A stretch of DNA of 64,000 nucleotides from Polynucleobacter antarcticus (GTDB lineage: Bacteria > Pseudomonadota > Gammaproteobacteria > Burkholderiales > Burkholderiaceae): contig NZ_CP028941.1 of assembly GCF_013307245.1 (NCBI RefSeq), forward strand, positions 1,984,001 through 2,048,000, read 5' to 3'. The notes beneath the pieces were generated by a model. The model worked only from the letters and a program-made list of their open reading frames with translations, made no database searches and had not been told where the DNA came from. Positions 57,182-64,000 of this stretch are shown here, in pieces (the first letter of the stretch is position 1; every line of letters begins with the position of its first letter). The position numbers and the translations under genes were made by a program.

Positions 57182-58018
57182 TTAGAAAGTTTTGGTGAGG
57201 GAAACAATGCCAGTTGAACCAGCTAAATTCTTAGAGCCTTGATTTGTTGGGCCTACATATGCATAAGTGCTACCACTCTTAGCAGCGGTTGTCCCAATAT
57301 AAGCTGCTGCTAAAGATAAACCTCCACCGAAATCTTTGGTTAAGCCTAACTTGAAATCGGTATAGTTGAGTGTTGGAGTGCCAGCAACAACTTGTTGCCC
57401 AGCTATATATTGATAACCGACGTGCGCATTAACGGCTAAACCCCACATACCTGTATCGTAATTAACTGTTAAATCTGGATAGTAAGATCCTGCACTCTTT
57501 GCATTACCGAATAACGGGGTAACCGCGTAGGAAAACTTAACAAAACCAGTTAAGGGTCCGAATGTGAAATTCTGAGCTGCATATAGTTCCGTTGTATTCG
57601 GATTCACTATTGGTCCGGCAGTAGTGGAAGCTGAGTAAGCTCCACGAGATGGATATACGTATTGCAAGACTCCAACATCAGATGCAAAACCTTCGCCGAT
57701 TAATTCCTTTTTAAATCCGCCATAGAAGTCCATTTCGATCGGTGCGGTTACACCAGAGTTACCATCTCCAATCCAGCTAATAGAGCTATTCCAGTTACCA
57801 AGATACAGACCGCTTTCATGAGCGTAGTCAAAGCCGCCTTGTATGGCCGGCTTCATATTTGACTGTGAAATACCACGATAGCGATAGTCACTGACAACTG
57901 TAACGTTCGCTGTAATTGGGCTAGGCTCTGGCGCTGCAGGTGCAGTCTGGGCAAATGCTGCTGATGCCAAGAGGCTTGAAGCTGCTAAAGCGATAGCTGT
58001 TTTTTTAATAGTTTTCAT
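57182..58018 (-). CDS. TorF-family putative porin (Gcw_chp type)
   Basis: 278 residues: a signal peptide ending SAAFA-QT, then beta-strand-rich sequence beginning ITANVTVVSDYRYRGISQSN, the conserved opening of the Gcw_chp/TorF porins, and ending in phenylalanine (SLTKTF) as outer-membrane barrels do. Linked to glnK and amtB it probably helps small nitrogen compounds, perhaps ammonium, across the outer membrane; that role is inference. Two NtrC-like operators lie 118 and 141 bases upstream. Confidence 0.88.
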   Translation of the reverse strand: MKTIKKTAIALAASSLLASAAFAQTAPAAPEPSPITANVTVVSDYRYRGISQSNMKPAIQGGFDYAHESGLYLGNWNSSISWIGDGNSGVTAPIEMDFYGGFKKELIGEGFASDVGVLQYVYPSRGAYSASTTAGPIVNPNTTELYAAQNFTFGPLTGFVKFSYAVTPLFGNAKSAGSYYPDLTVNYDTGMWGLAVNAHVGYQYIAGQQVVAGTPTLNYTDFKLGLTKDFGGGLSLAAAYIGTTAAKSGSTYAYVGPTNQGSKNLAGSTGIVSLTKTF

Positions 58019-58127
58019 GTGTAACTCCTTGCTGTTTGAATTAAAAAGTTGAATGCTTTAATGCATGTAGCGATGATGAGGGGAGGCCATTTGGGCGCTT
58101 TGGTGGTATTCACCTAAATAATGCATA

Positions 58128-58144
58128 TGCACTACTTTGGTGCT
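58128..58144 (-). promoter_or_regulatory. NtrC-like operator, strong site
   Basis: GCAC-N7-GTGC (58129-58143) with flanking T on both ends, matching the enterobacterial NtrC enhancer palindrome including its seven-base core spacing. Centre at 58136, 118 bases upstream of the porin start. No GG-N10-GC sigma-54 core is present between it and the gene. Confidence 0.7.
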
Positions 58145-58150
58145 ATTAAT

Positions 58151-58167
58151 GGCACTCATTTAGTGAA
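58151..58167 (-). promoter_or_regulatory. NtrC-like operator, weaker site
   Basis: GCAC-N7-GTGA (58152-58166), one base from the same palindrome, centred at 58159. The 23-base distance to the strong site is about two helical turns, the spacing expected for cooperative dimers on one face of DNA. Confidence 0.5.
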
Positions 58168-58277
58168 TTTTGGCTAAATTCCCTGTTTTTAGCCCTTCTC
58201 AAGCCCTTTTTGGCCTAACAACTTAAAATGTCTTCTGTGACTTTTATGCAACTCTTTATAGATCGGCGATCCCTATC

Positions 58278-58535
58278 ATGCAAAAACCAGGCGAAATCCT
58301 AGAGCAAATTCAGCGTATTGCTGGCGAAATGCAGAACAAAGTGGGTGAGGCTATTCGGAATTCACCAGCGCAAGAAATTGAAAAGAATGTCCGCGCGATG
58401 ATGAACCAAGGTTTTCAGAAGATGGACTTGGTGACGCGTGAAGAGTTTGAGCTGCAATCTAAGGTGCTATCAAAAACGAGAGAGAAATTAGAAATGCTCG
58501 AAGCTAAGGTAGCTGCCCTAGAAAAATCTTCATAA
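58278..58535 (+). CDS. ubiK: Ubiquinone biosynthesis accessory factor UbiK (BMFP/YqiC family)
   Basis: 85 residues, nearly all helical: an N-terminal amphipathic part (ILEQIQRIAGEMQNKVGEAI), then DLVTREEFELQSKVL and a coiled coil to the C-terminus (EKLEMLEAKVAALEKS). This is the BMFP/YqiC pattern, a trimeric membrane-associated factor that supports ubiquinone synthesis in E. coli. It is monocistronic here, divergent from the porin unit. Confidence 0.88.
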   Translation: MQKPGEILEQIQRIAGEMQNKVGEAIRNSPAQEIEKNVRAMMNQGFQKMDLVTREEFELQSKVLSKTREKLEMLEAKVAALEKSS

Positions 58536-58568
58536 CATCTGAGGATTCATTAGAGATTAATTGATGTC

Positions 58569-59168
58569 TTACTCTGGACGAAACTCATCAAAGAAATTGG
58601 CATACGCCTCTTCAGCAAAAAACTTTTTAGCATCTACCCGCGCTGGCGCGGTATGTAATACAGACAGTTGATAGATCCAAGCGCCGCTATCTGGTCTAAC
58701 TCTCACAATCCACCGCACACGCATCGCGGTCTCGACTGCACCCGTAGAGGGAAACTCTAAAAAGTAATCTTTAGCAGCAGCACGTTGACGAGCGGCGGTT
58801 TGATACACCACATCTGCACTAGCAGCGCTTTCTGCATTAACGCTCGCTCGATTAAAAAGATTGCTTTGTATCTGCTCTATTAATTTTGGTAACAGTGGGA
58901 GCTGCTCCTTGTTCAAATAAGTAGAGCTTACTGAATAAATATCATCGTCTATTTTTACTGCCTCTAATACTTGCGCTATTTTTTGGTCTTGATATGGCAG
59001 TACTCTATCGATCTTTTCAGGCTTACCAGGAAATAATGCTGTGTAGCCCTCTTGCGGGGATTGCACTGTACGCCAATCCAATTTGGGACTACAGGCAGTT
59101 ATTAAGAAAGCTGTTATGAGTAAAGCTAAGGTCTTACTAAAAGAGTAACTAGACAACACCCGCCTCAT
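58569..59168 (-). CDS. Putative lipoprotein of unknown function
   Basis: 199 residues from the ATG at 59168 ([10 protein letters not shown]). Signal peptide with lipobox LITAC; mature part starts [25 protein letters not shown] do not recognise the family. The motif [11 protein letters not shown] resembles openings of small beta-rich envelope proteins. It overlaps the lipA 3' end by 20 bases and is last in the lip cluster. Longer frames up to 59357 are lipA antisense-frame artefacts. Confidence 0.75.
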   Translation of the reverse strand: MRRVLSSYSFSKTLALLITAFLITACSPKLDWRTVQSPQEGYTALFPGKPEKIDRVLPYQDQKIAQVLEAVKIDDDIYSVSSTYLNKEQLPLLPKLIEQIQSNLFNRASVNAESAASADVVYQTAARQRAAAKDYFLEFPSTGAVETAMRVRWIVRVRPDSGAWIYQLSVLHTAPARVDAKKFFAEEAYANFFDEFRPE

Positions 59169-60159
59169 GCGCTTGTTGATCGGCGTGATAACTAGAACGC
59201 ACCATCGCGCCCACAGCCGCATGCGAGAAGCCCATAGCTTTAGCCTCTTCTTCGAAATGCTTAAATACATCCGGATGAACATAGCGTCGCACTGGCAGAT
59301 GATGTCCAGATGGAGATAAATACTGGCCAATAGTGAGCATATCGATATTGTGCTCACGCATATCGCGCATCACTTCTAATATCTCCTCATCCGTTTCACC
59401 TAGACCAACCATCAAACCGCTCTTGGTTGGAATATGTGGGAAACGCTCCTTAAAGTCTTTGAGTAACTTTAAAGAGTGGGCATAGTCTGCGCCGGGTCGC
59501 GCTTCTTTATACAAGCGTGGCACAGTTTCTAAATTGTGATTCATCACATCAGGTAATCCGGTAGCTGCGTGAGCACTAAACACATCTAGGGCTTTATCCA
59601 GTCGTCCTCGAAAATCGGGCACGAGTACCTCAATACGCGTATGCGGTGACAAGGCTTTAGATTGGGAAATGCAATCCACAAAATGCATGGCACCACCATC
59701 ACGTAAATCATCACGATCTACGCTGGTGATCACAACATAATTCAGTTTTAAGGCAGCAATAGTGCGAGCTAAATTAGCGGGCTCTTTGGTATCTAGCGGA
59801 TCTGGCCTACCGTGACCAACATCACAAAACGGACAACGCCGCGTACATTTATCCCCCATGATCATGAAGGTTGCAGTGCCCTTTCCAAAACATTCACCAA
59901 TATTGGGGCAACTCGCTTCTTCACACACTGTGACCAATTCATTCTCGCGCAATATTTTTTTAATCTCATTAAATCGCGAGTTTCCAGAGGCTGCTTTTAC
60001 CCGAATCCAATCGGGCTTCTTCAACACTTCATGCAATGGAATAATTTTGATCGGAATGCGCGCAGTCTTCTCGCTCGACTTTTGCTTACGCGAAGCATCG
60101 TAGTTAAGATCCTGCCGAACATTTATCGGGGAATCGAGATCTAACTTACTGGTGGTCAT
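59149..60159 (-). CDS. lipA: Lipoyl synthase
   Basis: 336 residues, radical SAM. Auxiliary cluster [15 protein letters not shown] cluster [35 protein letters not shown]; and the C-terminal serine ligand region VRSSYHAD. It inserts two sulfurs into protein-bound octanoate. Its ATG overlaps the lipB stop by 4 bases. Confidence 0.98.
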   Translation of the reverse strand: MTTSKLDLDSPINVRQDLNYDASRKQKSSEKTARIPIKIIPLHEVLKKPDWIRVKAASGNSRFNEIKKILRENELVTVCEEASCPNIGECFGKGTATFMIMGDKCTRRCPFCDVGHGRPDPLDTKEPANLARTIAALKLNYVVITSVDRDDLRDGGAMHFVDCISQSKALSPHTRIEVLVPDFRGRLDKALDVFSAHAATGLPDVMNHNLETVPRLYKEARPGADYAHSLKLLKDFKERFPHIPTKSGLMVGLGETDEEILEVMRDMREHNIDMLTIGQYLSPSGHHLPVRRYVHPDVFKHFEEEAKAMGFSHAAVGAMVRSSYHADQQAHEAGVV

Positions 60160-60800
60160 GATGTCATCAATTGCTTTTGCAAATGCCCTAAGAGGGTTTG
60201 GCTAATAATGTCTATATTGTCCTTGATCCCCAAAGTTTGCATGTCCAAGGTTCTTAAGCCCTCATAGCCGCAAGGGTGGATTCGGGCAAAAGCACTTAAA
60301 TCTGTGGCTACATTGAGTGCAAGACCATGGTAAGAGCAACCTTTAGAGACCTTTAGGCCTAAAGCAGCCATTTTGGCACCTCGATAGTCTGGCGCTATAC
60401 CAGGATCCTGTGAAAGATAAATACCAGGCGCCCCAGGTTGTCTCTCTGCCTGAATACCAAAGTCTGCCAAAGTATCAATCAATGATTGCTCGATCCGCAC
60501 AACCAACTCTTTTACAAAAATACCTAGGCGCCGAAGATCCAAGAGGAGATACACCACAATTTGACCGGGGCCATGATAGGTAATCTCTCCACCGCGATCC
60601 ACTTGTACTAAGGGAATTGCTTGACTAGGAGAATGCAAATTACCGGCATCACCTGCAAGCCCTAAAGTAAAAACGGGGGGATGCTCTAGCACCCAAATTT
60701 CATCAGGTGTATCAGTAGTTCTTTGTTGGGTAAACGCACGCATGGCCTGATACGTTGTCTCGTAATCAGCAACTCCTAAATGTTTTACTAGGATGCTCAT
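60156..60800 (-). CDS. lipB: Octanoyl-ACP:protein octanoyltransferase
   Basis: 214 residues. [19 protein letters not shown], the [12 protein letters not shown] core, [21 protein letters not shown], and the catalytic cysteine in HPCGYEGL. It moves octanoate from ACP to lipoyl domains, the substrate of LipA. The DUF493 gene lies 9 bases upstream. Confidence 0.97.
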   Translation of the reverse strand: MSILVKHLGVADYETTYQAMRAFTQQRTTDTPDEIWVLEHPPVFTLGLAGDAGNLHSPSQAIPLVQVDRGGEITYHGPGQIVVYLLLDLRRLGIFVKELVVRIEQSLIDTLADFGIQAERQPGAPGIYLSQDPGIAPDYRGAKMAALGLKVSKGCSYHGLALNVATDLSAFARIHPCGYEGLRTLDMQTLGIKDNIDIISQTLLGHLQKQLMTS

Positions 60801-60809
60801 CTCAAGGTG

Positions 60810-61076
60810 TTACAGAACAACGCTCACCAATGGGTGGGTGGACAAGGTGCGATAAAGCTCATCTAACTGCTCGCGACTCGTAGCGGTGATGGGTAAAGTA
60901 ATCCCCAAATAATTCCCATCCTTTGATGGCCTTTGCTCGACCTTACTCTCATCAAAAGTAGGATCAAATTGATGGGCAATATGTAAGATGGCGGGCAAGT
61001 AATCCGGGTTCACTTTTCCCATGACCTTAATCGGAAATTCAGATGGGTACTCAATCAAGGATTTTTGTTCAGTCAT
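60810..61076 (-). CDS. DUF493 (YbeD) family protein
   Basis: 88 residues from the ATG at 61076 (MTEQKSLIEYPSEFPIKVMG). ACT-like small domain ending SREQLDELYRTLSTHPLVSVVL. YbeD-type proteins precede lipB across proteobacteria; a regulatory function is suspected but not proven. A start at 61127 would overlap the hydrolase gene and is rejected. Confidence 0.93.
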   Translation of the reverse strand: MTEQKSLIEYPSEFPIKVMGKVNPDYLPAILHIAHQFDPTFDESKVEQRPSKDGNYLGITLPITATSREQLDELYRTLSTHPLVSVVL

Positions 61077-61084
61077 ATTTATCT

Positions 61085-61810
61085 CTAGTCTAGTGAATGG
61101 TTTCGATGATCGGGCATACCCAACCAAGCACTCGTAATGATGTTACGAATGCAATGTAAGCGACGGTGGAAAAAATGATCGGCACCTGGAACTACTTGAA
61201 CCGTTAACTCTTGTGGGCGCGCCCAATCTAAAACAGCACTCAAGGTAATGGTTTCATCTACCTCACCATGAATCAAAATCGTATCTGCTGGCACAGGGGC
61301 TAATTCCCACTTACCAGCTGCACTGCCCACCATTACTAGCCGCTCTGCAGGGCGGCCCAGCTCAATCAGCCTTTGTATCAGATGCGTACCGACAAAACTT
61401 CCAAAAGAAAATCCAGAAACAACTAAGGGCAAAGTATTTGCCCCAGAAGTCCAACTCTGAGATGTAGTGAGCTCCAGTGCACTCCAGCTCGATGGGGTCC
61501 GCATCCAATCAGTGACGTAGAGTAAATCTTCTATCTCACCAATACCATCATCATAAGCACCAGCAGTAGCGCCTACACCACGAAAGTTTGGCCGCACACT
61601 CACATAACCCAATTGATTAAAAGCACGCGCCATGGTTTGTGCAACCTTGTTATCCATCGTACCGCCCATTAGGGGATGCGGATGCGCCACCAAGGCTAAA
61701 CCTCTAATAGAAAAATTGGGATTGCTTTTTAATTCATCAGGTAAGTCGATGGACATTTCTATCTGACCGACTACCCCTTCAATCTGAATGACTTTTGTAC
61801 GGCTATTCAT
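61085..61810 (-). CDS. Alpha/beta hydrolase
   Basis: 241 residues. VAHPHPLMGGTMDNKVAQTM with the HPHP-G-DNK opening, RPNFRGVGATAG, the nucleophile elbow GFSFGSF, and a C-terminal ILIHGEVDETI..PGADHFFH supplying Asp and His. This is the YsgA-like/CocE-related short hydrolase family. The substrate is unknown. The ferredoxin-like gene lies 22 bases upstream. Confidence 0.88.
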   Translation of the reverse strand: MNSRTKVIQIEGVVGQIEMSIDLPDELKSNPNFSIRGLALVAHPHPLMGGTMDNKVAQTMARAFNQLGYVSVRPNFRGVGATAGAYDDGIGEIEDLLYVTDWMRTPSSWSALELTTSQSWTSGANTLPLVVSGFSFGSFVGTHLIQRLIELGRPAERLVMVGSAAGKWELAPVPADTILIHGEVDETITLSAVLDWARPQELTVQVVPGADHFFHRRLHCIRNIITSAWLGMPDHRNHSLD

Positions 61811-61832
61811 GAACTGAACTTTCTGAAATCTC

Positions 61833-62141
61833 TCAAGCTAACTGCAAACGCTCGACCGGGCGTCCTTGAATTAAATGCGATTGGATAATTTCCTCGACAT
61901 CTTCGGTATCAATAAAGGTATACCAAACTCCTTCTGGATAGACGACCATCACGGGGCCTTCAGAACAGCGATCCAAACACCCTGCTTTATTGACCCGAAT
62001 TTTTCCAGGGCCAGAGAGCCCGAGTTCTTTTACTCGTTTTTTGGCATAGTCAAATAATGCAAATGCGTTGTGCTGATCGCAACACTCATTGCCGTTATCA
62101 CGTTTATTAAGACAGAAAAAGAGATGGTGCTGAAAGCTCAT
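61833..62141 (-). CDS. Thioredoxin-like (2Fe-2S) ferredoxin
   Basis: 102 residues. Cysteines are arranged as in the thioredoxin-like 2Fe-2S family: an N-terminal FFCLNK..ECCDQ group and the C-terminal NKAGCLDRCSEGPVMVVYPEG. It probably serves as a soluble electron carrier. It sits between VanZ and the hydrolase in a minus-strand run; partner enzyme unknown. Confidence 0.88.
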   Translation of the reverse strand: MSFQHHLFFCLNKRDNGNECCDQHNAFALFDYAKKRVKELGLSGPGKIRVNKAGCLDRCSEGPVMVVYPEGVWYTFIDTEDVEEIIQSHLIQGRPVERLQLA

Positions 62142-62153
62142 AAAAAATATCTA

Positions 62154-63248
62154 TCAAGGTTTTAATTTAAAGGTTAATTTATTTCGAATAAGCCAAAATA
62201 AGGCTAGTGGCAACCATACCACTGAAACCCACTGCATGAGTTCATTAAAGTGCAATAGTCGCCCTTGGTGCCAGTGTCTTAGGGTCATGATGAAATAAGG
62301 ATTATCAGGTAATAAATTAATCGCAACCGTAGCGCTAATTAAAGAGATCAGCGCAATCCAAAACTTCGTTCCAGCTGAACGATTGAGCGCGAACCATAAT
62401 AAAACGCTGCCCAGCATCATTCCCCAAATAGCACCAGCGGTTAACCAAAGCAAACTAAATTCCACCCCAAATTGCAAAGTTGTAAAAATCACTTTAGTAA
62501 ATAGAGTCAAGCAAAGAAGGCTATTGAGTATTCTCCACTGGGGTGCCTTGCTACGCATTCCTAGCGATAGTAATAATGCCGCGCCCAGCCAACAGAGTGC
62601 GGTAATGACTGATTCTTGTACAACGTGATTCATCACCATGGTGCCCCAGTCAACTGGAGCAAATATGGCATGCCCCCATACCCCGGTGCCTAACCAAGAA
62701 CTCTGCGGATAAATTTGTGACCAGGGAAATAAGAGAAATAAGGCGCAAGCTGCCCAATTCAAACCAAACCATTGATCAAATTGACGGCGGATCACGCTAC
62801 CGGATAGCCACTTTGGACCCAAGGGAATAGCCAGCAAACCACCCAAAAGACCTCCTAAGACATTGGCCCACCAATCCATCAAACTTGGAATACGCGTTGG
62901 CAACCAAGTTTGCAAGGATTCCACACTAAACGCCAGAATGGCGCTTAAACCCAATGCCATAGCCAGGGCAACGAGATGACGCCAGCGGGGATAAGCGGCA
63001 AATACCAATAAAAAGCCGAGGGGGATATAGGCCAAGATATTGACCGACACATCAAATAACGTAATAAAACGAGGGGAAGGCGCAAATAACCATGCCCACG
63101 CAGCTACGCCATTCTGGAGGTTGAAATCAAAGGGATTGAGGCTGACATAGACGATTAAAAGCCCGTAACCCAAACTGATAGCTCGAGCTAAAGGCATGGC
63201 TTGTAGAGGCCAATCAAACTTGCGTGGGCGCTGCTCTTCGTGATCCAT
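62154..63248 (-). CDS. VanZ family membrane protein
   Basis: 364 residues with about ten membrane helices. The N-terminal part has YGLLIVYVSLNPFDF, VNILAYIPLGFLLVFA and SFMVESLQTWLP-like sequence (SVESLQTWLPTRIPSLMDWWANVLGGL), the VanZ signature. The name comes from the teicoplanin-resistance gene, but chromosomal members have no shown resistance role. It is divergent from birA with a 37-base gap. Confidence 0.88.
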   Translation of the reverse strand: MDHEEQRPRKFDWPLQAMPLARAISLGYGLLIVYVSLNPFDFNLQNGVAAWAWLFAPSPRFITLFDVSVNILAYIPLGFLLVFAAYPRWRHLVALAMALGLSAILAFSVESLQTWLPTRIPSLMDWWANVLGGLLGGLLAIPLGPKWLSGSVIRRQFDQWFGLNWAACALFLLFPWSQIYPQSSWLGTGVWGHAIFAPVDWGTMVMNHVVQESVITALCWLGAALLLSLGMRSKAPQWRILNSLLCLTLFTKVIFTTLQFGVEFSLLWLTAGAIWGMMLGSVLLWFALNRSAGTKFWIALISLISATVAINLLPDNPYFIMTLRHWHQGRLLHFNELMQWVSVVWLPLALFWLIRNKLTFKLKP

Positions 63249-63285
63249 TCCCCAATTCTAGGTCAGACCTTTCTACAATAGAGAA

Positions 63286-64000
63286 ATGAGCTGGAATTGC
63301 ATCCTAGAGCGTGTCCCCAAAACCCAATCCACCAATGATGATTTATTGGTTCGCTGGCGTGCTGGGCAATTAATTGACCCTGTAGCCAGGATTGCCCATG
63401 AACAAACCGCAGGTAAAGGTAGGGCGGGTAGAGTCTGGCTTGCTCAGCCTAACGACACCCTGTGCTTCTCTTTAGCCTACCCCTTTCCATGCCGCCCCAA
63501 TGAGTTAAGCGGCCTGAGTCTGGTAGTTGGCCTGGCCCTTATTACCGGCATTTCCACAGCCCTGAATATTCCTGAGAATGTCCTTTACAGTCAGGGATTA
63601 AGACTTAAGTGGCCGAATGATCTGCTACTAAATAATGCCAAGCTTGGTGGGATTCTGATTGAGGGTGGTCAAACTACACTCAGCGACCCCAGCTGGATGA
63701 TTATTGGTGTTGGACTGAACTTGCGTTGCGCTGATCACATTGCTCAACGCTTAGGATCTCAGTCTTCGTTTGAGCTTGGTGCACTTGACCAACTCATCCC
63801 TGCGAAAAATGCTTTACCTGATATGGAATTTATCTGGCTCCAATTACTGGCGTCTTTTGAAAAATATCTTACTGAGTTTAAGCAATTTGGTTTCAGCCAC
63901 TTTCAAAAAACTTGGGCACAGTGGGATGCATTTGATGGTCAAGCAGTGCGCATTTCCGGTGGTGGTGCTGAGCCCCTCTTAGGCATATCCACTGGGGTAG
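63286..64000 (+). CDS. birA: Biotin-[acetyl-CoA-carboxylase] ligase, 3' end outside window
   Basis: 238 codons from the ATG at 63286, open to the window end. TQSTNDDLL, HEQTAGKGRAGRVW (the GRGRxGR-type loop with Lys for the first Arg), KWPNDLLLNNAKLGGILIEG and IIGVGLNL match the BirA catalytic domain. It biotinylates the acetyl-CoA carboxylase carrier protein. There is no N-terminal helix-turn-helix, so it should not act as a repressor. Confidence 0.95.
   Translation, partial: MSWNCILERVPKTQSTNDDLLVRWRAGQLIDPVARIAHEQTAGKGRAGRVWLAQPNDTLCFSLAYPFPCRPNELSGLSLVVGLALITGISTALNIPENVLYSQGLRLKWPNDLLLNNAKLGGILIEGGQTTLSDPSWMIIGVGLNLRCADHIAQRLGSQSSFELGALDQLIPAKNALPDMEFIWLQLLASFEKYLTEFKQFGFSHFQKTWAQWDAFDGQAVRISGGGAEPLLGISTGV

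Larger units (their letters stand above)
58019..58277. other. Divergent intergenic region between porin and ubiK
   Basis: 259 bases, the longest gene-free stretch in the window. It holds the two NtrC-like sites and an inverted repeat GGTG-GTATT-CACC (58102-58114). No sigma-54 promoter core was found on the porin side, and no clear -35/-10 pair on either side. Confidence 0.6.

Noticed and set aside
58019..58127. Sigma-54 promoter for the porin gene
   Set aside because: No GG-N10-GC core exists on the minus strand in this stretch; none of the three plus-strand CC pairs has GC at the required distance.

Overview
The window is ordinary chromosomal backbone of a betaproteobacterium. Gene content and order (kefB/kdsD-kdsC-lptCAB-hpf-ptsN-hprK-rapZ, ispE-tRNA-Gln-prs-rplY-pth, the ctaDCGE cytochrome oxidase block, gshAB-manX-ptsHI, porin-glnK-amtB) are those of Burkholderiales. 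The moderate GC content, very short intergenic gaps and frequent start/stop overlaps suggest a streamlined genome such as Polynucleobacter. That genus call is inference from pattern, not from a search. I see no insertion sequence, prophage, CRISPR array, integron or rRNA operon. No gap between genes exceeds 300 bases. Layout, part one. Positions 1-4.4 kb (minus): 5' end of ubiE, a DUF971 gene and a very large FAD/Fe-S oxidoreductase. 4.5-7.8 kb (plus): ilvA, a 5'-nucleotidase and queF, closed by a bidirectional terminator. 7.9-9.6 kb (minus): ssb and an MFS transporter. 9.6-12.5 kb (plus): uvrA. 12.5-14.5 kb (minus): a Kef-type antiporter. 14.5-21 kb (plus): Kdo synthesis (kdsD, kdsC), LPS export (lptC, lptA, lptB), ribosome hibernation (hpf) and nitrogen-PTS regulation (ptsN, hprK, rapZ). 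The sigma-54 gene rpoN, which normally lies between lptB and hpf, is not there. Layout, part two. 21-22.9 kb (minus): base-excision repair genes mutY and mutM. 22.9-27.9 kb (plus): a TPR-LolB fusion, ispE, tRNA-Gln(UUG), prs, rplY and pth. 27.9-32 kb (minus): ferredoxin, coaD, rsmD and a pair of M16 peptidase-like proteins. 32.1-34 kb (plus): ftsY and rpoH, the latter behind a perfect CIRCE operator. 34-43 kb (minus, apart from one small plus-strand gene): a complete cytochrome c oxidase and heme A assembly region. 43.2-45.3 kb: a BioC-like methyltransferase, comF and trmL. 45.3-47.5 kb (minus): gpsA, secB, grxC and a rhodanese. 47.6-50.5 kb (plus): gpmA, a CtpA-type protease and a MoeB/ThiF adenylyltransferase. 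50.5-55.2 kb (minus): ptsI, ptsH, manX-type EIIA, gshB and gshA. 55.3-58 kb (minus): amtB, glnK and a TorF-type porin. 58.3 kb: ubiK. 58.6-63.2 kb (minus): lipoprotein, lipA, lipB, DUF493, alpha/beta hydrolase, 2Fe-2S protein and VanZ. 63.3 kb to the end (plus): a truncated birA. Functional themes: a PTS with EI, HPr, HPr kinase and two EIIA proteins but no sugar permease here fits a purely regulatory phosphorelay. Porin, PII protein and AmtB form an ammonium uptake unit preceded by two NtrC-like operators that have no sigma-54 promoter below them. No wholly new system is evident. The best leads are the NtrC operators combined with the missing rpoN, the anchorless TPR-LolB fusion, the CIRCE box on rpoH, and rsmD, which has no ordinary start codon near its domain.
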